Positions 4,769 through 14,456 of a stretch of DNA of 35,976 bases are shown here, in pieces. The stretch spans positions 1 through 35,976 of the forward strand of contig VGVB01000028.1 in assembly GCA_016882265.1 (NCBI GenBank), given 5' to 3'. The notes under the pieces are model-generated. The model saw only the letters and a program-made list of their open reading frames with translations, searched no databases and had not been told where the DNA came from. A program made the translations under genes and the position numbers. Source of the DNA: Gammaproteobacteria bacterium (GTDB lineage Bacteria; Pseudomonadota; Gammaproteobacteria; Steroidobacterales; Steroidobacteraceae). The stretch's first letter is position 1, and every line of letters begins with the position of its first letter.

Positions 4769-7515
4769 GCCGCGGCCTCGGCCATGCGGCGCACGGCCAC
4801 GCGCACGATATCGGCGCCGGAGCCGGTCGCATCGACCAGGTCCAGCGACATCGGCGCGATCGTGTTCAGGCTGGGCAGGCCGAGATCCTTCGCGAACGGC
4901 GTCGCCCAGTGGTCGAACTGCCCGAGGATCACCAGCGTGTCCGGCCGCACGCCCTGGGTCAGCACGGCCTTGCCGTAGGTGGCGCCGATGTGCGAGCGGA
5001 TCTCGACCCGCTCGCCGTCGGCGATGCCGTAGCGGCGCGCGGTGGTCGCATTGATCAGCACGCCGGCATGGCCGCGCACGTTGAGCGCCACTTCGCGCAT
5101 CAGCGCGATGCTGGTGTTGCCGCTCGAGTGGTACTGCATGCTCTTGCTGGCCAGCAGCCACAGCGGGAAGTCCTCGAGCTTCGCGCCGGCCTTGATCACC
5201 GCCTGCTCCCAGTGCCCGGCGGCATCGTGCCACTCCGGCAAGGCCTGATACTCGGCGAGCTGCTTGTCCCACCAGTTCATGTGGTGTTCGTGCAGCCGGT
5301 TGCGCAGCTCGCGCCCGACCCGCAGCAGCCGCTCCTGGTACGGCAGCTCGTAACGCAGGCCGTGCGCTTCCATCACCGGCGTCAGGTACCACTCGAGCTG
5401 GGACATCGGCACCGTGCAGAACCCGTGCTCGCGGAACCAGTCGAGGTCATGCACCGCGCGGCCCTGCGTGAGCTCAGCGCTCGAAGCCCGGCACACGGCG
5501 TCCCAGATCTGGTCCACGCCCGGCGCCTGCGCCGGGTCGAGGCTGTAGTCGTAGCCCTCGCCCTTCAGCGGCGCGACGCCGCCGGTGCCGCGGTTCAACG
5601 CCGCGACGTAACGGTCGAGCAGGCCGGCGCGCCGGGCCAGCTCGGTGCTGATCCAGGTGAAGTCGCGCGCCTCGCCCTGTGGCGGCACGACCGGCTGGCG
5701 CAGCGCCAGCCCACGGCTCTTCCAGAACTGCTCGATGCAGCCGGTGCCGCCGATGCGGATCAACTGCGTCGACTCGAGGTCACTGGCCTCGGGCAGCAGC
5801 AGGTCCGCCATGTAGTTGGTCTCGTCGACCGTGTAGGCGAAAGCGACCGTGAACGGGAACTTCGCGATCGTATCGACCAGGTGGTGCGTGTCCCAGAACG
5901 CGATCGCCGGGTTCGAGCGGAAGATGAACCACAGCTCCGGCAGCGTCGGCGCCGGCATGTTGAAATCGGCGGGCCGTTCGTTCTGGAACATCCACGCGAG
6001 CTGGGTCGGGCCGAGCGCCTGGCTCCACGGCGAATCGCCGACGATCGGCACCAGCACCTTGTGCACGTTGCGGCCGGTCGGCTGCGCGGCCCAGTGCGCG
6101 CGGTCGGTCGGGTTGAAGTTCTGCGCGAGGAAACCATCCTCGCCGACGTGCACACTGCGCAGCCGGTCGTCGTGCGGGCGGTTGATGCGGACCATCGTGC
6201 CGACCGTGCCGCCCGGCACCTCGAGCGCGCCGACCAGCACCGCGAGCAGCGTGCGCGACCACACGCACTCATACGCGCCCCAGCCGTTGTTGACCGACTT
6301 GCCGAGCGTCACCGCAACCGGGCGCAGCGGCAGCGTCCGGCCGTCGATTTCGATGGTCGCGCCGATACTGGCGGCCGCGAGATATTCGTTGGCGATGCGG
6401 CGGATCGTCGCCGCCGGCACGTCGCAGATGCCCTCGGCCCATTCGGGCGTATAGCGGCGCATGTGCTCGACCAGCTTCGTGAATGCGGTCGTGCCCGCGA
6501 CCGTGCCGAGCTGGTGGACCTCGTCGTCGGCATCCACGCTGATCGCGCCGGCGACGGTGTAGCGCCCGGTCAGCGCCGGCACTGCGCCGGCGGTATCGAA
6601 CGGCACCGCGCGGCCGCTGCGTTCGTCCCACAACAGCGGCTTGCGCGTCGCCGGGTCGCGCAAGTACAGGCCGTCCGGGCCGACCAGGTACGGCGATGAA
6701 CTGCGGTCGCGCAGGAACGGCACATCGAGGTCGACAAGCGGATGCTCGCAGACCAGCACGTGGATCAGCCCGAACATGAACGCCGGATCGGTCTTCGGCC
6801 GGATCGGCACCCATTCGGCCGAACAGGCCCCGGTCACCGACAAATGCGGCTCGACCTGCACGCGCTTGTAGCCGCGGATGCGCGCATCGGCGTGGCGTTT
6901 GACCGAGACCGGCCCGGCGGTCACGTCGGTGTTGGCGCCGATCGAGATCACGTAGCGCGAGTGCGGCGTGTCCGCCGCGACCGTGAAAGCGCGATGCCAC
7001 AGCTCGCCGTACAGGTGCTCGGAATGCACGCACTTGACGCCCTGACCCGAGCCGAAGCTGTAGTCGATGCGGCCCCAGGCGGACAGGAACGCCGGGAACG
7101 TGCCCATGTAGCGGGCCGGCGTGCCGCCGTGACCGAAGCTCGCCGCGACGCGCGGCAGGCCGGCCTCGTCGAGCAGGCCCCTGGCGCGGATCTCGCGCAG
7201 CTTCGCCGCGACCATGTCGAGTGCCTCGTCCCAGGAGATCGGCACGAAGCCCGGGTCCTCGTGGCGTCCCTTGCGCGGGTTGCTGCGCCTCATCGGCGTC
7301 AGCACGCGGTTCGGGTTGTAGGTCTTCTGTACGAGGCCGTAGGCCTTGACGCAGGCGCGGCCCTGCGCCGGGTGCACGTCGGCCGCGGCGAAGTTCGGCT
7401 CGACCTCGGTGGCTACGCCGTCGACGACCTTGACGGTCATCAGGTCGGGCCCGGCGACGCAGTTGAAACAGTAGGTCGGGACCTTCCTGACCGATCGCGG
7501 CTCCTGGACTGCCAT
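4765..7515 (-). CDS. Molybdopterin oxidoreductase catalytic subunit (PadB-like)
   Basis: This 916-residue protein of the DMSO-reductase superfamily binds bis-MGD molybdenum. The N-terminus YCFNCVAGPDLMTVKVVDG and the later GRACVKAYGLVQKTYNPNR resemble the phenylacetyl-CoA:acceptor oxidoreductase subunit PadB, which oxidises an acyl-CoA alpha carbon. The cluster cysteines visible are C16, C19 and C55; the expected third cysteine of CxxCxxxC is missing (Pro23-Asp24 there). C162, in GVKCVHSEH, is a candidate metal ligand. The C-terminal dinucleotide-binding domain includes GNTSIALMREVALNVRGHAG. There is no twin-arginine signal. It is the first of three coupled genes. The substrate is not proven; other alpha-oxidising or sulfur-oxyanion enzymes of the same branch are possible. 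Confidence 0.82.
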   Translation of the reverse strand: MAVQEPRSVRKVPTYCFNCVAGPDLMTVKVVDGVATEVEPNFAAADVHPAQGRACVKAYGLVQKTYNPNRVLTPMRRSNPRKGRHEDPGFVPISWDEALDMVAAKLREIRARGLLDEAGLPRVAASFGHGGTPARYMGTFPAFLSAWGRIDYSFGSGQGVKCVHSEHLYGELWHRAFTVAADTPHSRYVISIGANTDVTAGPVSVKRHADARIRGYKRVQVEPHLSVTGACSAEWVPIRPKTDPAFMFGLIHVLVCEHPLVDLDVPFLRDRSSSPYLVGPDGLYLRDPATRKPLLWDERSGRAVPFDTAGAVPALTGRYTVAGAISVDADDEVHQLGTVAGTTAFTKLVEHMRRYTPEWAEGICDVPAATIRRIANEYLAAASIGATIEIDGRTLPLRPVAVTLGKSVNNGWGAYECVWSRTLLAVLVGALEVPGGTVGTMVRINRPHDDRLRSVHVGEDGFLAQNFNPTDRAHWAAQPTGRNVHKVLVPIVGDSPWSQALGPTQLAWMFQNERPADFNMPAPTLPELWFIFRSNPAIAFWDTHHLVDTIAKFPFTVAFAYTVDETNYMADLLLPEASDLESTQLIRIGGTGCIEQFWKSRGLALRQPVVPPQGEARDFTWISTELARRAGLLDRYVAALNRGTGGVAPLKGEGYDYSLDPAQAPGVDQIWDAVCRASSAELTQGRAVHDLDWFREHGFCTVPMSQLEWYLTPVMEAHGLRYELPYQERLLRVGRELRNRLHEHHMNWWDKQLAEYQALPEWHDAAGHWEQAVIKAGAKLEDFPLWLLASKSMQYHSSGNTSIALMREVALNVRGHAGVLINATTARRYGIADGERVEIRSHIGATYGKAVLTQGVRPDTLVILGQFDHWATPFAKDLGLPSLNTIAPMSLDLVDATGSGADIVRVAVRRMAEAAA

Positions 7516-7617
7516 CTTTCAATCCTCCAGCGGCGCGCCGGCGCCGTCCCTGGCCCCTGTGGTCCCAGCGATTGCCATTGTTACGGTGCCGCCGGTCTTC
7601 GGCAAGCAGCCGGGGCG

Positions 7618-7637
7618 GGCCGGAGCGGGCTCCGGCC
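7618..7637. terminator. GC-rich hairpin after vapC
   Basis: GGCCGGAG, CGGG, CTCCGGCC forms a perfect 8-bp stem with a 4-base loop, 10 bp downstream of the vapC stop and about 100 bp before the molybdoenzyme operon on the same strand. No U-run follows, so it may terminate weakly or simply protect the upstream message. Confidence 0.45.
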
Positions 7638-7646
7638 AATTCCACG

Positions 7647-8147
7647 TTACAGCGGCACCGGGCGGGCCCCGAGCATGGTAGAGCGCGCTTCTGTAACCGT
7701 CTGATACGGCAGGCGAAAGCCGGGCGAATCCGCGCCGCCGGGCTGGCGGGAGGCGAACGCCACCATGGTCCGCGCCCGCCCGGGGCATGCCTTCAGAACC
7801 TGCCTGTCGGCGGTCACCAGCGGTACGTCCAGAGCCTCGGCGAGCGCAACGAACTCGGCGTCGTACGCGGAAAGACTCGTACTTTCGATCACCCTGAACA
7901 CGCGGTCGCTCGATACCAGGTGCTCCCGGCCGGCGAACGCCGCCTCCGCGCCCGCCATCACCTCCGCGACCTGCCTCGTACCGAGGGTACCGTCGCGCAG
8001 GTAGCCGGCGAGGATGCTGCGCATCTCGGAACGCCAAAGCTGCGGCACATGCCACTCCGGGTCGCGCTGCCGGACGCGCTGCGCGGTTGCGGTCAGCGGG
8101 CCGTTGATCCAGCAGTAGGCGACGACGCTGCTGTCGACGACGATCAC
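7647..8147 (-). CDS. vapC: PIN-domain toxin (VapC/FitB type)
   Basis: The protein has 166 residues from a GTG start that overlaps the antitoxin stop (GTGA). It is a PIN-fold ribonuclease toxin. The acidic metal-binding residues are present: Asp in VIVVDSSVVAY, Glu in LWRSEMRS, Asp in LSAYDAEFVALAEAL and Asp in LVTADRQVL. The final 35 residues extend past the PIN core, a little longer than usual. The GTG was chosen because translation must begin at VIVVDSS; upstream in-frame ATGs lie within the antitoxin gene. A hairpin follows the stop. Confidence 0.88.
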   Translation of the reverse strand: MIVVDSSVVAYCWINGPLTATAQRVRQRDPEWHVPQLWRSEMRSILAGYLRDGTLGTRQVAEVMAGAEAAFAGREHLVSSDRVFRVIESTSLSAYDAEFVALAEALDVPLVTADRQVLKACPGRARTMVAFASRQPGGADSPGFRLPYQTVTEARSTMLGARPVPL

Positions 8148-8380
8148 GCCCGGCCCTGGCGCTTGTAGCGCGCGACCTTGCCATGATCCGCCCTGGGCAG
8201 CCGCGCGACGAACACGCGCAGCGCGCGCGCCTGCGCCTCGACGTCCACCACCGGCGCCGCAAACTCCGCCTCCAGGCGCGTCAGGATTTCGCTGTTCAGG
8301 CTCCTGCGGTTCTTCTCGGCGCTCTCCCGCAGCCGCGCATGCAGCTCCTTGGGGATGTTCTTCAGCGTCAGGTTGAGCAT
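8144..8380 (-). CDS. vapB: FitA/VapB-like ribbon-helix-helix antitoxin
   Basis: The protein has 78 residues starting MLNLTLKNIPKELHARLRES. The N-terminal strand-helix-helix (then NRRSLNSEILTRLE) is the FitA/Arc-type DNA-binding domain, and the C-terminal tail should neutralise the PIN toxin. GGAGGCAGC gives a ribosome binding site before this ATG. A longer reading from 8413 would add 11 residues translated from the operator and is rejected. The stop overlaps the toxin GTG. Confidence 0.87.
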   Translation of the reverse strand: MLNLTLKNIPKELHARLRESAEKNRRSLNSEILTRLEAEFAAPVVDVEAQARALRVFVARLPRADHGKVARYKRQGRA

Positions 8381-8384
8381 GCTG

Positions 8385-8448
8385 CCTCCATGGAACCATG
8401 ATGGAACCACCACGCAACCATTGTAGCCGGGAGTTGCAGCATCGTCAG
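8385..8448 (-). promoter_or_regulatory. vapBC promoter and operator
   Basis: On the minus strand, CTGACG (8448-8443), a 17-bp spacer and TACAAT (8425-8420) form a sigma-70-like promoter whose -35 overlaps the nnrS stop codon. Downstream, TGGAACCA occurs twice in direct order (8391-8398 and 8402-8409), one helical turn apart, between the -10 and the vapB start. This is a good autoregulatory operator for the ribbon-helix-helix antitoxin. The toxin-antitoxin pair therefore need not depend on the long upstream operon. Confidence 0.65.
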
Positions 8449-9644
8449 CCGCGCGGCCGGCTCGGCCGCCACAGCATCGGGCCGTGGACCGCGAGGTAAG
8501 TCAGCAGCGCCGCCGCCCACAGTCCGGCCGCCGCCAGCAGCACGCCCTCCGCGGGTGGGCCCAGTGCGTACAGCAGGCGCAGCAGCGCCGCCGTGAACAT
8601 CAGCATGAAGGCGAACTGCATCGGGCGCGGAGCAACCAGCGGCCGGCCGGTGTGCCGCAGCGCGACGCGGGTCATCAGGCCGATCTTCAGCATGCCGTAG
8701 GCGCCGATCGTGAAGGCGTGGATCCACGCCTCGCGCGGCACGGCCGGGGTCAGTTCGGCCAGCGCCCGCAGCCCGAGCGCAACGATCAGCCACAGGTAGC
8801 CGAGGTGAATGCTCCACAGCAGCGGCTCCGAACGCGCCCGCCAGCCGCGCCAGCGCGCTTGTCGCCAGACGTGGATTCCGGCCGCGCCGAGCGCCGCGGC
8901 CACGATCCAGCCGGACGGCGCCGCGGCGAGATCCGCGCCGGCGAAGGCCAGCATCGCGACCGCGGTCGCGTACTCGAGCGGCAGCCAGATCGCCGCAGCC
9001 GGCTGGCCGCGCTCCTGCAGCCAGCGCCGCGTGAAAGCCGGGATGAACAGGCCGCCATACAGCGTGAACAGGAAGGCGAGCGCGTGCACGCCGAGCCGCA
9101 GCGCCCACTGCACGTCGCCGGCGGCGCCGCGCATCTGCGCGACGTGAAACAGCACGTTCGCCGCGGCGAAGGCGGCGAGCGGCGGCAGCGTCCACCAGAA
9201 CAGGCGCCGGCGCGCGCCGCCGATGGTGGCGAACAGCAGCACGGCGAGCGCCGGCAGCAGCGCGCCGTCGAGCAACAGCACGAGCGGCGCCGGCAGCCAG
9301 CCGGCGCCGTGCATCGCGATACGACCGGCGAGCCACAGGATCGCCAGTGCCGCGAGCGGGCGGCCGCGCACCTCGCCGGCGCCGGTCCAGCTCGGCAGCG
9401 CGGTCAGCAGCACGCCGCAGACCAGCGCCGCGGCGAAGCCGAACAGCAGCTCGTGCGCGTGCAGCAGCGGCAACGGCAGCGCGACCTGCGGCCAGCCCCA
9501 CCAGCCGGCGCGGGCGCCACTCCAGGCGATCAGCAGCAACGGTCCATAGACGGCCGCCGCCAGGAAGAACGGCCGGAATCCGCTCGACCAGACCGGGTGG
9601 CGGGTCAAGCCGGGATCACCCCCGCTGCCGCGAGCGCGGCGCAT
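8445..9644 (-). CDS. nnrS: NnrS family heme-copper membrane protein
   Basis: This 399-residue integral membrane protein has about twelve hydrophobic segments. Family signatures include [20 protein letters not shown] at the N-terminus, [50 protein letters not shown] and HTGRPL. NnrS proteins are linked to nitric-oxide and nitrosative-stress tolerance. It is the last gene of the 13-gene operon, and its ATG lies 40 bp inside the CoA-transferase gene, the longest overlap in the operon. A metal-dependent protein is plausible beside molybdenum and iron-sulfur enzymes, but its role in the pathway is not evident. Confidence 0.88.
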   Translation of the reverse strand: MRRARGSGGDPGLTRHPVWSSGFRPFFLAAAVYGPLLLIAWSGARAGWWGWPQVALPLPLLHAHELLFGFAAALVCGVLLTALPSWTGAGEVRGRPLAALAILWLAGRIAMHGAGWLPAPLVLLLDGALLPALAVLLFATIGGARRRLFWWTLPPLAAFAAANVLFHVAQMRGAAGDVQWALRLGVHALAFLFTLYGGLFIPAFTRRWLQERGQPAAAIWLPLEYATAVAMLAFAGADLAAAPSGWIVAAALGAAGIHVWRQARWRGWRARSEPLLWSIHLGYLWLIVALGLRALAELTPAVPREAWIHAFTIGAYGMLKIGLMTRVALRHTGRPLVAPRPMQFAFMLMFTAALLRLLYALGPPAEGVLLAAAGLWAAALLTYLAVHGPMLWRPSRPRG

Positions 9645-10798
9645 TCGGCGGCAGTGAAGCCGGCCTCGGCGAGGATCGGGCGCGTCTGCTCGCCGTACTT
9701 CGGCGGAAAGCGGAATTCGCGTGGAGCGTCCGGCCGGTCCATCGCGCAGGGTTGCATGCGGATCACGCGACCGTCCGGCAGCCGGGTCGTCGTCAGCCGC
9801 CCGGCCAGCGCCGGCAGGTCGCGCACCGCGGTGATGCCGTTGATGCGCGCGTGCGGAATCGTCGCCGCGCGCAGCTCGGCCATTGCCGCGTCACCGTCCA
9901 TCGTCGCGGTCAGCGCGGCGATGTCGGCGTGCAGCCGGCGGCGGTCGCGCGTGCGGCCTTCGTTGGTGCGGCGCTCCTCGGTCGCGAGCGCGGCGAAGCA
10001 CGGCCGCTCGGTCAGGCGCCGCCACTGCACGTCGCTGCCGATCGCCAGGTACAGGAAGCCGTCGCGCACCGGATAGATGTTGGTCGGCACGAACTTGCGG
10101 TGCTCGTTGCCGGCGCGACTGATCTCCCACGGTTCGCAGCCGAAATCCACCAGCGGCAGCGTCGTGATCAGCCACGAGGCCGCCGCCTGCAGCATCGACA
10201 CGTGGATCTCGCGACCGTGGCCGGTCTCGGCGCGCTCGGCGAGCGCGAGCAGCACGTTGGCGTACACCTCGTCGCCGGCCTTCAGGTCGATCACCGGCAC
10301 GCCGCACAACACCGGCGTGCGCTCCGCCTCGCCGGTCAGCTCGACGTAGCCGGCCATCGCCTGGATCACCGGATCGTAGCCCGGCACTTCGGGGTGCTCC
10401 GGGCCGAGCGCGGAAATCCCGGCCCAGATCAGGTCCGGCTTCGCCGCGGCCAGGGTCGGGTAGTCGATACCGAGCGCGGTGTAACGTCCGGGCAGCGTGT
10501 TGCAGCAGAACACGTCGACGTCGAGTTCCCGCAGCAGCCGGCGCAGCGTCGCCTGACCGTCGGGGCTGCGCAGATTCAGCGCGATCGCCTCCTTGCCGAC
10601 GTTCGGCGCGACGAAGTAGCTGCGCCGGTCGTCGTCGGCGACCCGCGCGCCGATGTAGCGGTTCGGGTCACCGGGCAGCCCGCGCTCGGCGCCGGCCGCC
10701 TCGATGCGGATCACGCGCCAGCCGAGCTGGACGAAACGCAGCGTCGCGTACGGCATGGACAGGGCCTGCTCCATGCTGAGGACGGTGCGCTGCTTCAC
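9605..10798 (-). CDS. Family III (CaiB/formyl-CoA type) CoA-transferase
   Basis: The protein has 397 residues and transfers CoA between an acyl-CoA donor and a carboxylic acid by way of an aspartyl-CoA anhydride. Seen: [20 protein letters not shown] and the IEAAGAERG block, which bind Co[38 protein letters not shown]; and [20 protein letters not shown], where Asp in VIDLKAG matches the catalytic aspartate. The start overlaps the stop of the molybdenum subunit by 4 bp. In this operon it may activate the acid substrate, or exchange CoA before or after the molybdenum hydroxylase step. The exact donor and acceptor are unknown. Confidence 0.88.
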   Translation of the reverse strand: MKQRTVLSMEQALSMPYATLRFVQLGWRVIRIEAAGAERGLPGDPNRYIGARVADDDRRSYFVAPNVGKEAIALNLRSPDGQATLRRLLRELDVDVFCCNTLPGRYTALGIDYPTLAAAKPDLIWAGISALGPEHPEVPGYDPVIQAMAGYVELTGEAERTPVLCGVPVIDLKAGDEVYANVLLALAERAETGHGREIHVSMLQAAASWLITTLPLVDFGCEPWEISRAGNEHRKFVPTNIYPVRDGFLYLAIGSDVQWRRLTERPCFAALATEERRTNEGRTRDRRRLHADIAALTATMDGDAAMAELRAATIPHARINGITAVRDLPALAGRLTTTRLPDGRVIRMQPCAMDRPDAPREFRFPPKYGEQTRPILAEAGFTAAECAALAAAGVIPA

Positions 10799-13125
10799 GC
10801 GCCGCCCGTCCAGGCCGGGGGTGCGGCCGCGCCGTGCAGCGCCCGGTACACGTGCTCGGGCGTGAACGGCAGCGCGTAGATACGGGTGCCGGTCGCATTC
10901 CAGATCGCGTTCGCGATCGCCGCGGCGATGCAGATCGCCGGCGCCTCACCGACGCCCTTGGCGCCCTGCGGCCCCTCGCCGTCGAGCGTCTCGATGAAGG
11001 TGATGTCCATCTCCGGAATCTCGGGCGCGGTCACCAGCTTGTAGTCGCGGAAGTTCGGGTTGCGGATCACGCCGTGGTCGACCATCAGATCCTCGGTCAG
11101 CGCATAGCCCTGCCCCATCACCACGCCGCCCTCGATCTGGCCCTCGATGCCGAGCCGGTTCAGCACACGCCCGACGTCGTGCGCACCGGTGACCTTCAGC
11201 AGCCGCACGATGCCGGTGTCGCTGTCGACCTCGACCTCGCAGACCTGGGTCGCCCACGCGTAGGCGGCCGACACGTCGCCCTTGAACTCGCGGTCCTGGT
11301 GCCGGCTCGGCGGCTCGTAATAGAAGGTCGTCATCACCAGCTCGGCACGGTCGGAGAAGTGCAGGCCGCGCAGGAACTTGCCGAGTTCGAACAGCCGCTC
11401 GCCGCTGGCGCGGCGCACCACACAGCCGCCGGCGAGGCCGAGCGCCTCCTCGGTCAGGCCGGTCTTCTGCGCGGCCGCGGCCAGGATCTTGGCCCGCGCC
11501 TTGCGCGCTGCGCCGATCGCCGAATTGCCGGCGATGAAGGTCGTGCGCGAAGCGTGCACGCCGACGTCCCACGGCGTGATGTCGGTGTCGTTGTTGACCA
11601 CGGTGACTGCCTCGAGCGGCAGGCCGAGCTCCTCGCAGACGAGCTGCGCCAGCACGGTTTCCGAACCCTGGCCGATCTCGGACGCGCCGGTCATCAGCGT
11701 CACGTGCGCGAAGTCGTCGATCTTCAGGATCGTGCCGCAGCCGTCCGACGGGTAGATCTTCGCGCCGCCGCCGACGTGCAGCATCGAGGCCATGCCGATG
11801 CCGCGCTTGACCGGGCCGGGAGCGCGCTGCTGCGCGGCGTACGCCGCGTGCTTGCGCAGGTAGTCGCTGCGCGCCGCCGCGGTCTCGAGGCACTGCTGGA
11901 AGCCGCAGCTCTTGAACTGCATGCCCTGCGGCGTGACCTCGCCGGCCGTCTGGGCGTTCTTCAGGCGGAAGGCCAGCCCGTCCATGCCGACGGCCTCGGC
12001 CAGCTTCTCCATGTGCGCCTCGACCGCGAAGGTCGCCTGCAGGTTGCCGTAGCCACGGAACGAGCCGGCGTAGGGGTTGTTGGTGTAGATCGCAGCAGTG
12101 TGATAGAGACAGTGCGGCACGCGGTACAGCGACGAGATCGTCTGCATCATCACGAACGGCGTGGTCGCGCCCCATGAGGTGTAGGCGCCGTTGTCGTGTA
12201 CGGTCTCGACCGTGCGGAAGGTCAGCGTGCCGTCGCGGCGGCAGCCGGAACGCAGCTTCAGCAGCACCGGCTGACGGGTCGGCGAAGCGAGGAATTCCTC
12301 CTCGCGCGTGAACAGCAGCTTGACCGGCCGGCCGGTGATCTTCGCCAGGAAGATCGCGATCGGTTCGAACGGATAGATGTCGAGCTTGGAGCCGAAGGCG
12401 CCGCCGATCGGCGGCTGGATGATCCGGATCCGCGCCGGGTCGATGCCGAGCGCCTCGGCGAACTCGCGCTTGTGCAGGAACGGCACCTGCGTATTCGAGT
12501 GCAGCAGCAGATTGCCGGCCGGATCGAACTCGGCGATCACGCCGGACACGCCCATGCAGCAATGGGTCACGTAGTGCAGCCGGAACACGTCCTCGATGAC
12601 GACGTCCGACTCGCGCTCGCCCTGCGCGACGTCGCCCTGCGCGTAGTCGAAGGTCATCGCCACGTTGCCGGGACGGCCCTCGTGCAGTTGCGGCGCGTCC
12701 GCGGCCATCGCCGCCGTGACGTCCGCCAGTACCGGCAGCTTCGCGTAGGTCACGCGGATCAGGCGCAGCGCGGCCTCGGCGATTTCCTCGGTGTCGGCCG
12801 CCACGGCGGCGATCTCGTCGCGCAGGCTGCGGACGCGGTCGGTCTTCAGCGGCAGGTGATCCTTGCCGACCCCGATCGGCCGCTGCCACGGTACGTCGGC
12901 CGCCGTGATCACCGCATGCACGCCGGGCAGCGCGCGCGCCGCACTGGTGTCGATCGCGACGATCCGCGCGTGAATCTCGGTCGAGCGCAGGATCTTCGCG
13001 TGCAGCGCACCGGGCACTTCGAGATCGTGGATGTAACGGGTCCTGCCGCTGGCCTTCTCGGGCGCATCCAGCTTGCGGATGCGCCGGCCGATCAGCGACG
13101 GTGCGGCCGGCATTGCTTCAGCCAT
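10795..13125 (-). CDS. Xanthine-dehydrogenase-family molybdenum subunit
   Basis: The 776-residue catalytic subunit of a three-gene molybdenum hydroxylase. The N-terminal a/b hammerhead domain ([20 protein letters not shown]) is followed by the molybdopterin domain with [51 protein letters not shown] and the C-terminal [19 protein letters not shown], which holds the catalytic glutamate (GxGE). The ATG at 13125 has a strong AGGGAGG ribosome binding site and starts [10 protein letters not shown]. Longer in-frame readings into the FeS gene are rejected. Relatives include 4-hydroxybenzoyl-CoA reductase and carbon-monoxide or nicotinate-type enzymes. Operon mates act on CoA esters, so a CoA thioester substrate is inferred. 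Confidence 0.9.
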   Translation of the reverse strand: MAEAMPAAPSLIGRRIRKLDAPEKASGRTRYIHDLEVPGALHAKILRSTEIHARIVAIDTSAARALPGVHAVITAADVPWQRPIGVGKDHLPLKTDRVRSLRDEIAAVAADTEEIAEAALRLIRVTYAKLPVLADVTAAMAADAPQLHEGRPGNVAMTFDYAQGDVAQGERESDVVIEDVFRLHYVTHCCMGVSGVIAEFDPAGNLLLHSNTQVPFLHKREFAEALGIDPARIRIIQPPIGGAFGSKLDIYPFEPIAIFLAKITGRPVKLLFTREEEFLASPTRQPVLLKLRSGCRRDGTLTFRTVETVHDNGAYTSWGATTPFVMMQTISSLYRVPHCLYHTAAIYTNNPYAGSFRGYGNLQATFAVEAHMEKLAEAVGMDGLAFRLKNAQTAGEVTPQGMQFKSCGFQQCLETAAARSDYLRKHAAYAAQQRAPGPVKRGIGMASMLHVGGGAKIYPSDGCGTILKIDDFAHVTLMTGASEIGQGSETVLAQLVCEELGLPLEAVTVVNNDTDITPWDVGVHASRTTFIAGNSAIGAARKARAKILAAAAQKTGLTEEALGLAGGCVVRRASGERLFELGKFLRGLHFSDRAELVMTTFYYEPPSRHQDREFKGDVSAAYAWATQVCEVEVDSDTGIVRLLKVTGAHDVGRVLNRLGIEGQIEGGVVMGQGYALTEDLMVDHGVIRNPNFRDYKLVTAPEIPEMDITFIETLDGEGPQGAKGVGEAPAICIAAAIANAIWNATGTRIYALPFTPEHVYRALHGAAAPPAWTGGA

Positions 13126-13597
13126 GGTCACCTCCCTGTGCCGCCGTGGCGATCGCATCGATGATCTTGCGGTAACCGGTGCAGCGGCACAGGTTGCCCT
13201 CGATGCCGCGACGGATCTCCGCCTCGCCGCCGGCACGCCCCTGCCCGAGCAGATGACTGGCCTGGACCATGAAGCCCGGCGTGCAGAAGCCGCACTGCAC
13301 GGCGCCGCTGGCGACGAAGGCATCGCGCAGCCGCTGGCCGGTGGCACCGGCGACGACGCCCTCGACCGTGACCAGTTCGCGCCCGTCACAGTCCACCGCG
13401 AACATCAGGCAGGCATTGACGCTGGCACCGTCCACCAGCACGGTACAGGCGCCGCATTCGCCCTCGCCGCAGCCGTACTTCGTGCCGGTCAGGCCGAGCT
13501 GATCGCGCAGCAGCTCCAGCGTGCTCATGTCCGCCGGCACCGCAAGCCGCCGCGGCACCCCGTTCAGCGTGAAGGCGATGTCACAGTTGACCGACAT
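13118..13597 (-). CDS. Xanthine-dehydrogenase-family 2Fe-2S subunit
   Basis: The protein has 159 residues and two [2Fe-2S] clusters. The plant-ferredoxin-like N-terminal domain has KYGCGEGECGACTVLVDG and NACL. The four-helix C-terminal domain has QCGFCTPGFMVQA and GNLCRCTGYRKII. Length and motifs are exactly those of the small subunit of trimeric molybdenum hydroxylases such as HcrC or CoxS. Its ATG overlaps the end of the FAD subunit by 17 bp, and its stop overlaps the start of the molybdenum subunit by 8 bp, giving the order FAD-FeS-Mo. Confidence 0.93.
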   Translation of the reverse strand: MSVNCDIAFTLNGVPRRLAVPADMSTLELLRDQLGLTGTKYGCGEGECGACTVLVDGASVNACLMFAVDCDGRELVTVEGVVAGATGQRLRDAFVASGAVQCGFCTPGFMVQASHLLGQGRAGGEAEIRRGIEGNLCRCTGYRKIIDAIATAAQGGDHG

Positions 13598-14456
13598 GGC
13601 TCAGGGCCCTCTGCAGCAGGTTGCGGACCATTTCGCGCCGGTACCAGTCCGAAGCGCGCACGTCCGAGATCGGGTGGATGTCGGCGAGCGCTGCCTGCGC
13701 CGCCGCGGCGATCGTGGCCGCATCGGCGGCCCGTCCCTCGACGACGGCTTCGGCCTGCAGCGCGCGGATCGGCGTCGGCGCGACCGCGCCGCAGGCGATG
13801 CGCACGTCGCGCAGCACGGTGCCGTCGCGCCGCGCGCCGACGGCGAGCGAGATCGTCGAGATGTCGAGTGCCGGGCGCGTGCCGTGCTTGCAGAACACGC
13901 CGGCGAATCCGGCCGGCGGCTCCGGCACCTCGACCGCGACCAGCAGTTCCTCCGGCCGGCGGCAGCTCCGCCCCGGTCCGGTGAAGAACTCGCCGAGCGG
14001 CACGCGGCGCGTGCCCCCGGTCGCGGCCAGCACCGCGCTCGCCCCGAGCGCCAGCAGCGGAATCAGCGTGTCGCCGGCCGGCGAGGCGTTGCACAGGTTG
14101 CCGCCGACGGTCGCGACGTTGCGGATCTGGTCGCTGGCGAAGTGGTCGCAGGCCTGCCACAGCAGATGCAGGCGCTCGCGGACCAGCGCGCTGTCACGCA
14201 ACGCCGTGATCGTGACCAGTGCGCCGATACGGATGCCGCCGCCAGCGCGCTCGATGCCGGTCAGCTCCGGCAACCGGCGGATGTTTATCAATACCGGCTG
14301 CAGGCGCACGCGCCCGGCGCGGGCCTGCGGCATCAGGTCGGTGCCGCCGGCCAGTATGGAGACGCCACCGGCCGCGAGCACGCCGAGCGCCTCGTCGAGC
14401 GTGCGCGGCACCACGTAACGGGCAATGCCGTCGAGGACTGCGGCCACCTCAGCCAC
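13581..14456 (-). CDS. Xanthine-dehydrogenase-family FAD subunit
   Basis: This protein of about 291 residues is a CO-dehydrogenase/xanthine-dehydrogenase flavoprotein. It has ILAGGTDLMPQARAGR (FAD pyrophosphate loop), QIRNVATVGGNLCNASPAGD (second FAD motif) and a C-terminal CODH_C domain (ISLAVGARRDG, VRIACGAVAPTPIRA). The extra 4Fe-4S loop that marks 4-hydroxybenzoyl-CoA reductase HcrB is not seen, so it is not a clear Hcr enzyme. A GTG start at 14456 (VAEVAAVLDG) overlaps the mutase stop; GTG at 14447 is an alternative, and an ATG at 14489 lies further inside the mutase gene. Confidence 0.85.
   Translation of the reverse strand: MAEVAAVLDGIARYVVPRTLDEALGVLAAGGVSILAGGTDLMPQARAGRVRLQPVLINIRRLPELTGIERAGGGIRIGALVTITALRDSALVRERLHLLWQACDHFASDQIRNVATVGGNLCNASPAGDTLIPLLALGASAVLAATGGTRRVPLGEFFTGPGRSCRRPEELLVAVEVPEPPAGFAGVFCKHGTRPALDISTISLAVGARRDGTVLRDVRIACGAVAPTPIRALQAEAVVEGRAADAATIAAAAQAALADIHPISDVRASDWYRREMVRNLLQRALSHVGQL

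Noticed and set aside
4124..4832. A 545-residue frame joining the NrfD-like gene to sequence upstream
   Set aside because: The upstream part is an out-of-frame reading of the iron-sulfur subunit, which has clear cysteine motifs in another frame and its own start and stop.
4909..6699. Long plus-strand frame opposite the molybdenum subunit
   Set aside because: Low-complexity Arg/Ala/Val/Gln composition opposite a well-supported gene; no motif.
4765..7515. Periplasmic export of the molybdenum subunit
   Set aside because: The N-terminus MAVQEPRSVRKVPTY lacks a twin-arginine motif followed by a hydrophobic stretch, so a cytoplasmic location is preferred.
9347..10879. 510-residue plus-strand frame opposite the CoA-transferase
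   Set aside because: Shadow frame; no recognised domain, and both minus-strand genes here are well supported.
13581..14456. Assignment of the hydroxylase as 4-hydroxybenzoyl-CoA reductase
   Set aside because: The extra 4Fe-4S loop of HcrB is not visible in the FAD subunit, so only the broader family can be named.
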